Assembly (NCBI RefSeq): GCF_029227915.1
Contig: NC_079884.1
Coordinates: 10,850,001 to 10,914,000, forward strand
DNA from: Hydractinia symbiolongicarpus
Lineage: Eukaryota; Cnidaria; Hydrozoa; Anthoathecata; Hydractiniidae
DNA: 64,000 nucleotides
Direction: 5' to 3'
In this document: positions 46,666 to 60,200 of the stretch, piece after piece
How positions within the stretch are numbered: position 1 is the first letter of the stretch
Layout of the letters: every line of letters begins with the position of its first letter
Notes under the pieces: generated by a model
The model's database searches: none
Seen by the model: only the letters and a program-made list of their open reading frames with translations
What the model was told of the DNA's origin: nothing
Made by a program: the position numbers and the translations under genes

Positions 46666-49600
46666 ATGTCCTCCCTGAGTAGAAAATTGGAAGTTGTTTT
46701 TAATGAAGTTGACACCAGTTCTGATCATGTGATAGATTGGAATGAATTAAAAACATGTTGTGAAAAAATTCACATTGAACTTGATATATCAGACCAAAAT
46801 GCATTTAATTCGTGCATAGACAAAAAATTGGGTGGGTTAACATTTGCAGGCTTTAGTGAATTTGTGAAACTTCGATTAGACAAAATTTTCCATGAAATTG
46901 ATCTGGACAACAGTCATTTCATAGATCACTTGGAAATTACAAGTGCATTGCATAAACTTGGAATTAGTTTGACAACTCGGCAAGTTGATGGTATCTTAAA
47001 AGGAATGGATTTAAATGATGATGGTAAAATTGATTTCGATGAATTTTGCATATTTTTCTCAGACATACCAAGTCCAAGTTTTCAGTCAATTGCTAAAAAA
47101 TGGAGTGTGGGAGCTGGTTTAGATTTTGGTTCTGATATTGTTCCAACCACAATACCACCTGCAGAAATGCCCTTGATACAATTTATGTCAGCTGGTGGAA
47201 TGGCTGGTGTTGCTTCTAGGACTTTAACTGCTCCACTAGAAAAAATAAAAATTCTTGCACAGGTATAGCTAGCTATATATTATTATAAATTGAATAAGGG
47301 GTCAGGCCAACCTCAAAAATATATAATTGGTTAGCGCCACCCGACCGACTCACTTTAAAAGGCGAAAGTCACGTCGGGGAGTCAGTAAATTTGTAAAAAA
47401 TAATCCAAATAATCCATGAACAATGTGTATGTAATGTAAAAAAAATTAGCAAAGGCGCTATTTTCGTGGTAATCGATAGGGGACTGTGCTGAACTACTCA
47501 GTGCTATATTTTCCTGCTCTGCATTTATATGGCAATACAAGCGAAAACCATGGGAACAACATTGACTGACAAAAATCGAACTTGAAAAGGAGGCTAAAAA
47601 TACAACTGGCATACATTTAAAACAAATAACAAAATATGGCTGCGAAATATAGTATTTTTGTAATTTTTCGGGAAAAATTTTTATCTGACCAACCGACTGA
47701 CTCACTTTTGTATATAGAAATGACGCTAATCAAACACTAAAAACCAAATGTTAAAATCCAAATAAATCTTTTCTTCCATTAATGTATTTGTGATGACAGT
47801 GATCATCCTTTTTTTGTTTTGTTTTTGTTTTTCTATTTCATTCTTTTGCTTAATTATTTCACGTTGGTAGTGGAAATTATACATTCTTTTCATTAGCATA
47901 TTGAAACTATATGTAAAACCTTCTAAATCAGGTGAGAGTTTAAAATAACATTTTTTAATAAAATTTTGCTAAAAGATGTGTGTTTAGAAACGATTTTTTT
48001 TTGTAAAAAACCTTTCATTGATAGCACACACATAAATACAGTACTGTAAAAAATATATTTAAACATGCATTAAGTATCTGTCTGTGAAGGTAGAAAAAGT
48101 GGTACCTTACTATATGTATCTAAAGAGATTGAATATTCTTTTAGACCAGATCTGGATGTTCTTGCATATAGACCAAAATTATTTTGGTCTATATGCAAGA
48201 ACATCCAGATCTGGTCTAAAAGCTGGTTATTGCTGGATGTGTATATAGACATTCCTGTATGTCTCTTAATGATTTTAATTCTGATTTCCTTACACCGCTT
48301 CTGGAAAAGGTCTCACTTAAAAATAAAAGATTAATCCTTTTAAGTGATTTCAATGTTAATCTTCTAAAAGTTACCTCTATTCAAAGTGTCACTATTTTTT
48401 TGATATTATTTCCTCTTTTTCGTTATTACCACATATCATTCTACCAACACTATTACATCATTTTCCCAAACTATAAATTTTTTGGTCGTCATCAGAAACC
48501 AACACTATATCTGGTAATATTACCATCTGTATATCTCATCACTTTGCACAATTTCTCATTCTAAATCAAGGTGACAGACATGTAAATAATTCTGCTATTA
48601 ACGATAGCCCGTGATTGGAGGAACTTTGATGAATTTGTTTTGGTAATGACCTTTGAAAGGTAAATTGGAATGATGTCTTAAAATTACCTAATCAAAATGT
48701 TGATACCACATTTGATAACTTTTTTAAAGTAATTGAAATCCTACTTGATTTTCATGCACCATTAAACAATCCTCAAGTAAAAAGCATAACGAAAAGTTCA
48801 ACTCTCCATGGATGACTTGTGGCATCGTCCACTCAATCAAGGTTAGAAATCATCTTTACAGATCTTTTTTGCATTGTAAAAATCCAACTCAGAAAGCTGT
48901 ACATAGAGAAAACTACAAAATACATCGTAATAGGATTGTTTCTCTCTGTGGGCAAAGTAAGCGTAATTTTTATAGGAGATATTTTAAAGATAATCTCAAT
49001 AACATCTAATGTATGGAAGGGTGTTAGGTCTATTATCTCATTAAAACATAATGATAAGTTTGTACCCACCTCCTTGAATATCAATGGTTCTGTTTCCTTT
49101 AATCCTGGTCAAATTTCAAACAAATGTAATAATTTTTCTCTTCCATTGCTGATAAAATCTGTTTTAAAATACCCTTTGCCAATAAACATATTTCTAGCTT
49201 TCTTGGTAACCCTATTCCCAGTTCTATTTTCCTTAATCCTGTCTTCTCACAGGAAGTTGCTGATTGTATTGAAATTTTAACTTAAAAAAGGAACTGGTCC
49301 ATGCAGTCCCCCCAAAATTTTATCTTTTCGTTTCTCCACCGCCTCTTACGTCAAATATGCTAAGGTCTATTCCTGTATTTAAAAAAGGCTCTAAAATGGA
49401 TTGCGCTTACTACTGTCCCATCAGTCTTCTGTCCAATATTGACAAAATATTTGAGAAACTTTTGTATAAAGGTGTATATATATAGTTTTCTTGAAAAGTT
49501 TAAGGTTTTGTATAGTCATTAATTTGGTTTTCGAAAACATGACTCTACTTCTCACACCCTCATGAACATTTTCCAAATAATTCTTGATGCGCTTGATAAG

Positions 49601-52600
49601 GGTCATTATGCTTGTGGTTATATTAATGACCTTTATTCAGCAATAAAATTCTCAGAGGTGCATCATTTTGCAAATGATACCAATCTTCTTCACATAAATA
49701 GTTCCCTGAGAAGTTTCGCAAAAGAGGTAAATCTTGACCTGAAGTTTCTCTAGCAATGGATTAACGCCAATATGATAGCTCTTAATACTAGTAAGACTGA
49801 ATACATCATCTTTAGACACGTCAACCAAAAAATTGTTAATGAGAATTCCATGGTCCTTTAACAATCTGAATAATTTAAAACTATGATTTCCCAAAATAAT
49901 GTTTCTAGTTCAAAACAACTCATCAGAACTTATAAATTGTAATTCAAAATAAGCAACATGAACATTCAACATGAAACCATGAAATCTTAAAATCATAATC
50001 TTGATTTTTTTTTCATTGGGCAAGATGATTTATAGCATCATGAAAAGTATGTGTTGCGCTTGATATGTGTTCATGATGTTTATCCTGATTCCATTACTGT
50101 TATTATCCTTGTTTAGCTATTACAGATATACTATAATGTTGTTTTTAGACATCTTCAGGAAAGACAAGCATTGCAAGGATGTTTCAAAAAATATATCACG
50201 GGGAAGGTTTTCGTGGCTTATTTAGTGGTAACCTAACCAATTGTGTTAGAATTTTCCCAACTTCAGCATTAGTTTGTTTGGTTTATTCCAGGATGATAAA
50301 GGTACGTACTCTTGTATTAAAAATATCTGTATAACTTGAAAGTCTGATTGACACTTGCAGGGAAAATACATATGTGCAATTGTCAGATAAGTTAAATATG
50401 TGAATTTAAAATTTCTAAGATATATATTGGGCAGAGACAGGTTAAACTATAATAGATGTGTAGCATATCATCCCACCTTAATGTAGAGAATGATCTTTTC
50501 TTATCAGCTTTCAAATTAATGGCACATGAATTAAGATTCGCAAATGATTTATTTTTTGCAAGTCAATAATCTTTTTGACAGGTCAAATTTACCCACTAAA
50601 CATCACATTTGCTGATCGAAATTTAACATTTAAAAATACTTTATGCATAAATTTTTCTCTCTCTTTTTACATGTGTGAAAATACTAGCAGATGATGTGTA
50701 ACTTCTGAGTTTTACGACAATGCTTAATGCTTAACGTATCCTTTGTTTACAAATGAACTTAATTGCTTTCTATTATCACCGTGTGCGCAATATAACAAAT
50801 GCAACAAAACCTTTTTGTTTTCACATGTAGCATGCAAGCTGTTATTTAAAAGTGCTAACAATCACGAAAGCTGTTAAAATTATTATTTAAATAAATGGAT
50901 GTTTTTTTATTTCACACTTACTTCTTTCATGATTAAAAATATTACTTTTGATTGCTTTTTTAATCATATTAGAGGCATCATCATTTCAGCATTTTAAATC
51001 AAAATATGCCAATTTTTAAGTTTCGTAGGTTGTTTTCTCATCATTTTGGAACAGAATACTGCAATTTTTAAGCTTCCTTCCTTCGTGTTGGCAAAAGATG
51101 TAAAATGTACGTATAAGTTGCTCTCACCATCTTTAAAACAGGAGAGGGTTTTGAAACACAGCAAAATGTAGTCATGAAATACATAAATTATTTTAGGGAC
51201 AATCTCTATGATCTATTTACATTTTATACAATTGAAACAATCACAAATTTTTGCAAATAAAAATCTTTTTAGGCTTAACTGTCTTTTCAGACAGCCTGTT
51301 GTTAAGAAAAACCACTTTCTTTGGACACAAGAACTTTTTTGATCCCCCCTAAAAAATACCTTTTTTTGTTAATTTAGTACACTCCTGTTGATAACTCCAA
51401 AAATCCCAATCAACCCTTGTGGCGGTTTTTATCAGGTGCTATGGCTGGAGTTATTGCTACAACTGTCACACACCCTCTTGATGTTGTCAGAGCCAGATTA
51501 ACAATTCAGGACTTATCAATAAAAAATGTTTCAAATTATACTGGAATAGCCAGTGCCTTGAAGAGAATTCATGTAGAAGAAGGAGTAAGAGGTCTTTATA
51601 AAGGTAGGAGTTTCAGGTTGCTATTAATAAGCCTTAACTATTAATTTTGTGTGACATAAAGTAAACAGTAGACAGTAATAGTAGTAATAGTAGTAAACAG
51701 TCAAGGACATGCAGATTGCATTGGATATAATACACAACAATTTTTACATATATACTTTAGTTCTAGAATATTAGCATGTCCACACACTCGCTAACCTAAA
51801 ATTATTTAAGTATGGTATTGATGGCACATGAAAATGCCATACTCAGGGTGTCCACTTTGTTGGAAATGTCATCATCATCATCATCATCATCATTCATTCT
51901 TGGCTTAACGTCCGTTTTCCATGCTAGCATGGGTTGGACGGGGTATATTAATGACCCTCTTCCAATCTGATCTAGACTGTGTTAGATCTAAGTCAGGAAA
52001 CATTAAAAATTGTCAAGAATTTTTTAAAAATTGCTAAAATGTCAGAAATATCAGGAGGAATAAGCTTTATTAGAAAATCAGTACCAGCCAAAAATAGATG
52101 AAAGTGAGAAAAATAAATAAAAAAAGGTCAAGGGAATTGGGCGTTGGACACGCTTAAAATTTATGAAGTCTCCCCTGTGAATTGTTTCAAAACTGAAATT
52201 AAGTGATTCATTTGCAGGTAATTGTTCACCGAATTCTTTTTCTGAAACATATTAAAGGGAGCACATTTAAAGATTTACATATTTTGAAAAAAGTATTATC
52301 TCAGGAATTGTTGTAGTCATTGATTTCATTCTTTATAAAAATGGCTTAATAAATGAGCCAATAAGTATTTTCCCTTAACCCTAACCCTCTACTAAGAATT
52401 TACACAAGGGTTTTAATGATTACAAAGTGTTGGATTGTTAGTAATAAATTATGTTGGACAGAGTTTTGCAGATGAAAGGTACGGACACATTGTGCTGCAG
52501 GTGCACAACAAGGGGTCTCAATTTGTGGATTCTCACCCGTAATGTTGTAACCTGTCTTTGTTTAAATTTACCAAAATTTTTGCATATTTCTGTTGTATTT

Positions 52601-53390
52601 TTATAGGATTAATACCATCGCTAGTCTCTATTGCTCCATTTCTTGGCGTTCAACAAAGTGCATATGATGTCATGAAATTGCATGCATTAGAAAGTCAATT
52701 TGGTGCAAATCCTTCTACTTTCTTGGTGTGTGGTGGTCTGGCTGGAATGCTTGCTCAAACTGTGAGTGTAATATTTTAGGCATATATCCTCTGATTTTTG
52801 TTATAGCAAAGCTTTAAAAAGCTTTACGCATCTGCTTGTTTTTCCTCTATACACATTTTGTTTTGTCCATTAAACAAGGTTTATTTGTAGCAATCACGAC
52901 TAAAATGTCAAGTAGCATCAAGACAATATTTAACAGAAACTATTTTCGGCCTGGTAGATTCACCATCAATTTTCAAGTGTTTATGAGGATTTGTATTACC
53001 ATTCATAATAAGAATTACTTTTTTCTTCTAATTTTTTGCCATTTCTACTGCTAAGTATTTTATCCCATAAGATAATTTTGTTGCCCTATAAGCAAGATTT
53101 TTATTATCTTAATATATATTCTGTTAAATATACAGTAACTGCTAAAAAATAACTATTTTATTCGCTTTTAGGTTGTTCACCCTTTAGATGTTGTGCGAAG
53201 GCAAATGCAAGTTGAGCGAGGCACAGAAAACATTACCAGAACATCGATATCAGCGTTAAAGTTACTATGGAGAGAAGGGGGAGTACAGAGAATTTATGCT
53301 GGGCTAATTGCTTCCTATCTAAAAGTTATGCCAGCTGCTGCCACAAGTTTACTAGTTCGGGATGCTCTCTTAGGAAGGTTGAAAGATTAG
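46666..53390 (+). CDS. EF-hand mitochondrial solute carrier (SLC25 family)
   Basis: Five coding exons, 46666-47262, 50149-50301, 51378-51603, 52607-52761 and 53172-53390, give 449 residues. The N-terminal domain has calcium loops D16-E27, D79-E90 and D115-E126 (DLNDDGKIDFDE, canonical) and one degenerate hand between the first two. Three carrier repeats follow, with signatures PLEKIK (190-195), HPLDVVR and HPLDVVR. This is the layout of calcium-regulated carriers of the inner mitochondrial membrane (SCaMC/SLC25A23-25), where Ca2+ on the external side gates ATP-Mg/phosphate exchange. However, the repeat 1 block GNLTNCVRIFPTSA looks more like SLC25A43 than SCaMC, so the substrate is not assigned. 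The ATG follows an acceptor-like CTTCCAG, so a 5' UTR exon is likely upstream. Confidence 0.92.
48138..48222. repeat. Perfect 85-nt palindrome
   Basis: Arms of 42 bases (48138-48179 and 48181-48222) pair perfectly around a single central T at 48180. The right arm reads into the decayed LINE (GLYARTSRSGLK), so the left arm is an inverted duplicate of LINE sequence. Confidence 0.97.
48182..49830 (+). pseudogene. Decayed second LINE family in carrier intron 1
   Basis: Fragments in shifting plus-strand frames give an endonuclease end (LILLSDFNVNLLK), a linker (RNHLYRSFLHCKNPTQKA, SNVWKGVRSII), and reverse transcriptase traces. The latter are PISLLSNIDKIFEKLL, FGFRKHDSTSHTL, and HHFANDTNLL in place of the usual YADD-type core. 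Many stops and frameshifts are present, with no PHD finger. By these motifs it is a CR1/jockey-like family, distinct from the LINE at 6296-9510. Confidence 0.8.
51869..51991 (-). mobile_element. Very short 5'-truncated LINE copy
   Basis: (CAT)n followed by CTTGGCTTAACGTCCGTTTT and CATGCTAGCATGGGTTGGAC, almost identical to 6310-6403. The match stops at GTTAGATCTAA (51991), the 5' truncation point. High identity suggests the family was recently active. It lies in the carrier gene's third intron. Confidence 0.93.
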
Positions 53391-54214
53391 TGAAGTTACA
53401 ATTTTTTGCAGAAATCAAATTTTGTGCTATGTGTTTTGAACGTATGAATTGTGGTCTAAAACATTCTCTAGGCTGTGGTAATTGTTGTTGTCTTTCTCAT
53501 GAATGTGCGAAACTTAAACATTTAAGTCAATATAAATATAAACGCGCTCTGCATATACTATAATTTTATTTATTCACAATTATATAAAATAATTTAATTT
53601 TCTACCTTATTAAGAATGATATACTTTTGTATTTTGTAGGTTTTTTCCGTACAATTAAGTAAAAAAACAATGACGTAATACTTTTGAAAGAAAAGAAAAC
53701 CAAACTAAACAATTCAATTATTATTTGTAGAATAATTTGTATATACAATATATACCTTTAAATGCACTTTTTTGTACCAATCTGATAAAATATTTTAAAT
53801 ATTTCGTATATATTTGATTATGTACTTATTGTAATTTATTTTTCATCACATTTAGGGCGTAATATTTTTCCAGGGTTCTATTAATATTTTAATTGAATAT
53901 ATTTTGATCTGCATAAATAGTGAGGGATGAAAAAATATTTTTAGTAAGACTTCTTGTTATGGTCTTTATGCGAAGAATAATCTGTAGACAGCAGCTTTTA
54001 TTTGTATTCCAGTTTTTAAATTATATTTTCTATATGACTTTGGGTTCATATTACTCAAGCTTGTCTAGTCTAATATGAAAAAAATCATTCAACAGATTTG
54101 TTTACTTCTATACTTCTCTCTTCTCTTTAATTTGAAATTGAGAGTTGAGACTTTTTTTCAAGAATTTTATTAAACAAAAATTTTAATATACCTCAGATAC
54201 ATAAATTCAAAATA
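53391..54214. other. Carrier 3' UTR and XPNPEP3 upstream region
   Basis: AT-rich sequence between two plus-strand genes. The carrier 3' UTR and the XPNPEP3 promoter must share about 820 bases. No further gene was seen. Confidence 0.5.
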
Positions 54215-57200
54215 ATGGCTTTCTCTACAAGAAGAATGCTAAAATCGATTATTATGAAGGATAATTCTTGGTGCAAATGTAAGTCCATTCTCTAAATTTT
54301 ATGTAAACTGTGCCAACTTTGGTAATTCAATGTAGAACATAACAAAAATCTGCAATTGTACCATTCTTTAAACTTCTTAAAACTCCTGTGTGTTGCTTTT
54401 TTGAACATTCATTCACTTATGTAAACATTCTGTAGCTTGTTACTTTTTACTGGCATTTTATTCATATTTTCAAGTCTTTTATATGCTGCTTGATGTTTAG
54501 ATCATTACTGGCGATTCATTTCTTCCAATATATCAAGCTCAGGAACTGACCTAGGAAAACCGAAAATAAAAAGCACAAATAAAAATGACCAAGGTAAAGT
54601 TTAATAGCAGACATAATTTTATTTTGTGTTATAAATTTAGAAGTATTTATAATTAAAAACCTTTTATAAGAACTGTAAGGTCGAGTGTAAAGACATTGTG
54701 TTGTCTGAGTTGTTATAAAAAAAATACTTTTGTGAGAAAAAATTGTCTTTCAACTTTTTAAAATAAATAAATTTTTAGTCATTGTACAGCCTGCCATCAT
54801 ATCAGCAGTTCAAATAACTCTACAAAGAAGTAAAAATGCAAAACCTTATTTGACAGGTAGGTTACAGGATTATCATTAAAGATAAGATATCTATTAACAA
54901 GTTTGTGTCACCATTCTAATAACCAGTTGGACTAAGGAAGTCAAAAAACTGACCTGTTGGTCTGACCATAATTAAAATATATTAAATAGTTTTGTACCAA
55001 GTTTGATACTGACTTTTGAAGTAAAGAAAATGTTCACTTATATTTCCAAATGTCAAGGTAAAAGTCTTGAAAAGAGGTAAAAATTTTTCATAAATTACAG
55101 ATTTTAATAATGTACAACTTTTCTTGTACATGAGTTACCATAAAGATGATTAGCAAAGTTGATAACGTTTAAAAAATTTGATTATGAAAATATTAAGTCA
55201 AAATGTTTTTCTACTTGACATTATACATAATTGTGGTTTGTGATAAATCTTAGTAAAAAGACTTGCTAGATCTATCCTGGTATGAAGCTGCCATGGGTAC
55301 ATGTACTTTTGAAAGTATAATGGAGATCCTTGTGCATTGAGCACTTCTAACATGGAAACAGTAATAATTGAAAATGAAAATTGTCTCATTGCATACCAGA
55401 AAGCTAGACAGAATTGCAATAGATTGAAATAAATTGATCTCATATCCAGCACAGTTCAATACTAAGATTAAATTTTGTGTCTGCATTACTTTAATTTCTT
55501 AAATTCCATAACTATTTTTTAAGCTCCACAACTGGAAAGCAGCATTGAAGGAAAAATGTATCCTGATATTGGACAGCCAACTCCTTTTAGGCATCCTCAC
55601 CTCTTTAAAAGTTATGATGAAGGTAGGCTACCCAATTTTTTGCATGTCTTGCTTGTGGTATTGGAAAGGTTTTAAACATTATTTTATTTGTGAATACTGT
55701 TGATGCTAAAAAGGAACAGAACATTGTAAACATGTGCAAAACTTGTTATTTTCAAGTATTGCAAATACAATCCTGGTCACATAGATGCAACTTGTGTCAT
55801 AATTTCGAGAATGTATATAAAATGATAGTGTTAAAACAAAAAATGTGTAACTAAGCCTGAGGAAAGTTGTGCCTGTTGCCTGCCTGCATTTTTAATTACA
55901 ACTGCGTCCAAAAGTTCATTGTTTTAAAAAAATTGATTATTGTTCAGAAAAGGATAATCTGAGGTGAATTACCCAAACAATATACAAAAAAAGCCTGAAA
56001 TGACATTACCACAGCAACAACATTTTCCCTACCTTTTGCTCTACACTTTATTCTCTATAATCTGAACACAGGACTACTCAAACTTCCCGTAACTAAATTC
56101 TCCCTGAACCTTTACTAATATGTTATCATAATAATCACTCGATAACCCTGTCTGATAATTCGAGCATTTGCTAAGTTGAACTTCATCAGCAGTGCTGCTG
56201 GCCAAAATATGCTCGATAACTCGAATCCCAAAGAAAAAACTAGTGGAAAATATCTAAGGTTCTGTTTTTATTTTAAAAAATAAATGGCTTATTTAAAAGT
56301 ATATTTTCAGTAAATTTTAAAGCATATTTAAACATATTGAGTGATATTTGTTTCTGTTTTCTGTTTGACTGTCAATGCAAAAAAACAAAAAAATGAAACT
56401 GTTTTCTTTTTTCGTTTTTGTCAAAATTCAACTTGAGCTGCCTGTTGTTCCTGTGGAAGTTCTAGTTGTCAAGGCAATGTAAACAACACTCAAAGGTAAC
56501 CAATAAAAAAGGGGAAATTTGCATCTGTTTTAAACCAGTCAATATCATAAAATATTTTAAGATACAAGTAACTGAACTTGAGAAATACTAAATAATTGGT
56601 ACACCTTGGAAGATTTGTTTGATGTGTAAAAAACTCATGTATTATAATGTGGCGAAACATAATTGTCATACTGATTTTGTATCCACAATTTCCAACATGA
56701 AATTGTATTATAAATAAATGTATAAAATAGACTTATGATACAAGGGAATATAAACCTATAATGTTTTAAAGTCTTAATAATATATTAGAAATATTTTATA
56801 TTTTTCAGTTTCAATATTTTCTAGTGAAACATTTCCATAACAACATGTCTAACATCATTGCATCGCTGAATCATTTTAAAATTTTATGGGTATCTAGTTG
56901 TAGCAAGTAAGAAATAAACTGTCATGCATTGCATCAAGTAAGGCGCGAAAATTAATGAAATTAGTATAAAAAGCAATCTTTTTTATATATAAAATTATCA
57001 TACAGTTTTTTTTCACATAGTTGACAGATGTCAGTATTTTATTTCGTTCACCATTCGTAACCTTGTTTTATCATTTAATATTAAATCTGTCGCAGTACTG
57101 CAAATGTATAAGTTAGAATACATGCCGACAAAAAAACTACAAGCCTCCACAAAACTACTGAGTCAAAATCAGTGTTGTGACTTTTTTGGTTAGCTAGACC

Positions 57201-60200
57201 CCTTGCTCTACCCCCCCCCCCCCCTGCAACTACCCAGTGTTCACACAGGTCTTCAACATTAAGCTAAGGGGGGAGGGTTTTTTTCATTTGATTTGTTGTT
57301 ATTTCTTACCAAATATTAAGTTGTCTCACTTAATTTTGTGAACGGTTGTAGCTAGCTATTTTATTTTAAGAAATTGTTTGAAAAAATCATGTTATGAAAT
57401 AAAGTTCATGAAATTTTTAATAACTAACTCTATCTCAGATGTCCATGTCTACAACCATAAAAACGTTTGTAAAACCAATATGCATGTGCAAATAAAAAAG
57501 ATCTTATTTTGGAAATTAAAAATGTCCTACAAAACATATAATATATGATTACCATGGCTGCACTGTTTACTGCTGTATCCATGGCAACGTGGTAGTCATG
57601 GCAATGATTTTTAAGTAAGCTTCTGCTTATCATGATTGAACATGATTTGGTGCTGGTATTTTTGCTCACATTGCGCATACTTCTGTATGCTTTCAAAAAC
57701 ATTCATAAAAACATGAATGCCCATTATTGAAAGTAGAGGGATTTAAACCATGTGGTCTGGGAATGAAATGTTGCAGTTTTTGGCTGTTGATTGGTTGTTA
57801 CTTTGGTCATGAAAATCTTCAATATTTTTAAGTTGCTATTTTGCTTCGTTTTTGCCTTGATTGCTCTCTATCTTCGTGTTGGCTATGATTTCATGCAGGA
57901 GATTTTCAAGGCATTTCCTAAGACACCATTTGTTAGTTACCGAAGTTATATAGGAGAGCTGGGTAAGAATAAGAATATTTATTGTCTCATTTTAATTTGG
58001 GATAGCTACTTTGAATGTATCTGCCACATCTGGCACTTTATTTTGTTAACACTTCACATATTGGTACAGTTTAAATACAATCCTTTTACAGGTACCAGAT
58101 TATGACAAAGAAAAGCATCGGTTCAAGTCAACAGGAAGTTTTTTTTTTCGCAAGCTCTACAGTATAACTCCAGCATTGCGTGCTGCCTTGGTTTTCATAA
58201 ACACTCGGCTTCATTAACACTTAAATTTTTAGGGTGTTATCCTTGTTGCTATTTTTTTTCAATTTTTTAACTTTTTTAGTGACACCTGGAATTACGAGAA
58301 GAGAATATCAAGAGAGAAGATATAAATTGATGACGTAATGCTTGCTTTAACTTCCACATTTTATTCTGTTTGGTATATGTAATGTGTTTGTGATTTCTGA
58401 ATTCTGAGTAATGGCCTATTCAATCGCACGTAAGCTCTGCTTTAAGCGGTAGTCTGTTTTATAAAACTTTTGCCACGCTTTATGGCTTAGGATTTTAGCG
58501 ATTCTTACTAGCTTGTTATAGCTTGTCCCTGGGAAATTTTATTTAGGGTAGAGATAAATTAAGGGTTAAGAGGACTCTTATCAAAAACCGTTTTATTAAC
58601 CTAAGTTTTTTTTTTTGTTTTTAGAGTTTTAAGCGAAAGTAACTTTGGTCGTGATTATGAGAACCATTTGGTGCTTCTGTCAGCTGAACATTTAAAATTG
58701 ATGTCCAACGATATTCCGTTAGTATTTAGTATCTTACGAACTATCCTTTCTCTTGTTATACCATTTTTATAATCCGGGAATCTAATGTTCAAGACCCTTC
58801 CTCCAATGTCATTAGTTTTTGAATTTCTCATCAATTCTTTTTTTTTTTGTCAATTTTTGTTAATTAGTACGCCCGTCAAACATATCCTGGTCTTCAGATT
58901 TTCCCGCATCGATATTTCGTGCATATTTTCTCCGCCTGTTACCACGAAGAAATAAAAATGCTAAGCTGCGGCGCAACTATTTTTAACAGAACGCCGTTAT
59001 TATTATAAAGCTTAAAAACACAATGTAATGTAATAATGAGGAGTGACTCACAATTTAAAAAGTATACACTAAATGTCAATCTGACGTGCAACGTGACGCA
59101 TTGATCTTTTGGAGAATAAAACTTGACTTCATATATTTTCAGCCTGCCAGCCAGCAGTTTCAATAATACCGTAAAAGACGGAGTAAGCGCCCGCTTATTT
59201 AAATTTTTTATGTTTAGAAGGGGCAGTTATTCGGCAGGGGCGCTTATTTAAGCAGGGGCGCTTATTAACTTTTCTAAGATAAAAACAAGTAAAATGTGTC
59301 ATTTCATTTCTTTCGTTTCACTTTTAACGAACAACATCTTGAACAAAAATTGTAGCCACTTTGAGCTGCTTTTTAAGGAGGTAACCGTATTGTCTGTTCA
59401 AAATGCTATCAGACGGACAAAATATGCACGACAAGCGGAAATCTGAGGACCAGCAGACCCGTTAATTTTTACACGGGATGACGAGTAGTTTGTTATAATT
59501 AACTTATCCAATATTACTTATGTTTAGATATTCGTTTCATCAGGACACAGACTTTCTGTACCTAACTGGTTTCAACGAGCCGGATGCAGTACTAGCTATA
59601 GGTATACCTAAAACTACTGCACTAATAGCTGCCAGTGTTTTTTGTTTGTTTGTTTATCTTGTAGTTGTTGTTGCGGCTGTTGTCGTTGTTTCTCGTTTTT
59701 TCGTTTTCCTTCGCTGAGATGTGAATGTTGGGAACCACTGTGAACATCGCTACGCTTTGCTTATTGCTATTGCTTTTCTTTTACCTTTGATATTATAATT
59801 GTTCTCTTTATTAACCTCTGTTTTTTCTCCATCTAGATTTTAACAAAACGTCCAGGTCCATTCAATTTTTACTTTTTGTGAAACCGAAAGATCCGAAACG
59901 GGAATTATGGGACGGAGCCGTGGTGGGTGAGAAGGCGGCTGTGGAATATTTTGGTGCTGACGAAGTAAAAAGATTGCATTTGTTTAAATTTAGTTTACTT
60001 TTTGACGCAGGTTGCATTTTCCCAATACTAACTATAATACTGCCAAGAAGAACTATAGAAAATTGACAAATTTTTATTTTGTTTGTGGATATGATGTTAT
60101 ACTGGAGAATCTTGTGTCAGTATTTAAGCGATAGACAAGATACTAAGAAGTTATGTTAGTCATATTCTGGTGTAAAAACTAACTTTTCTACTGAATAGCC

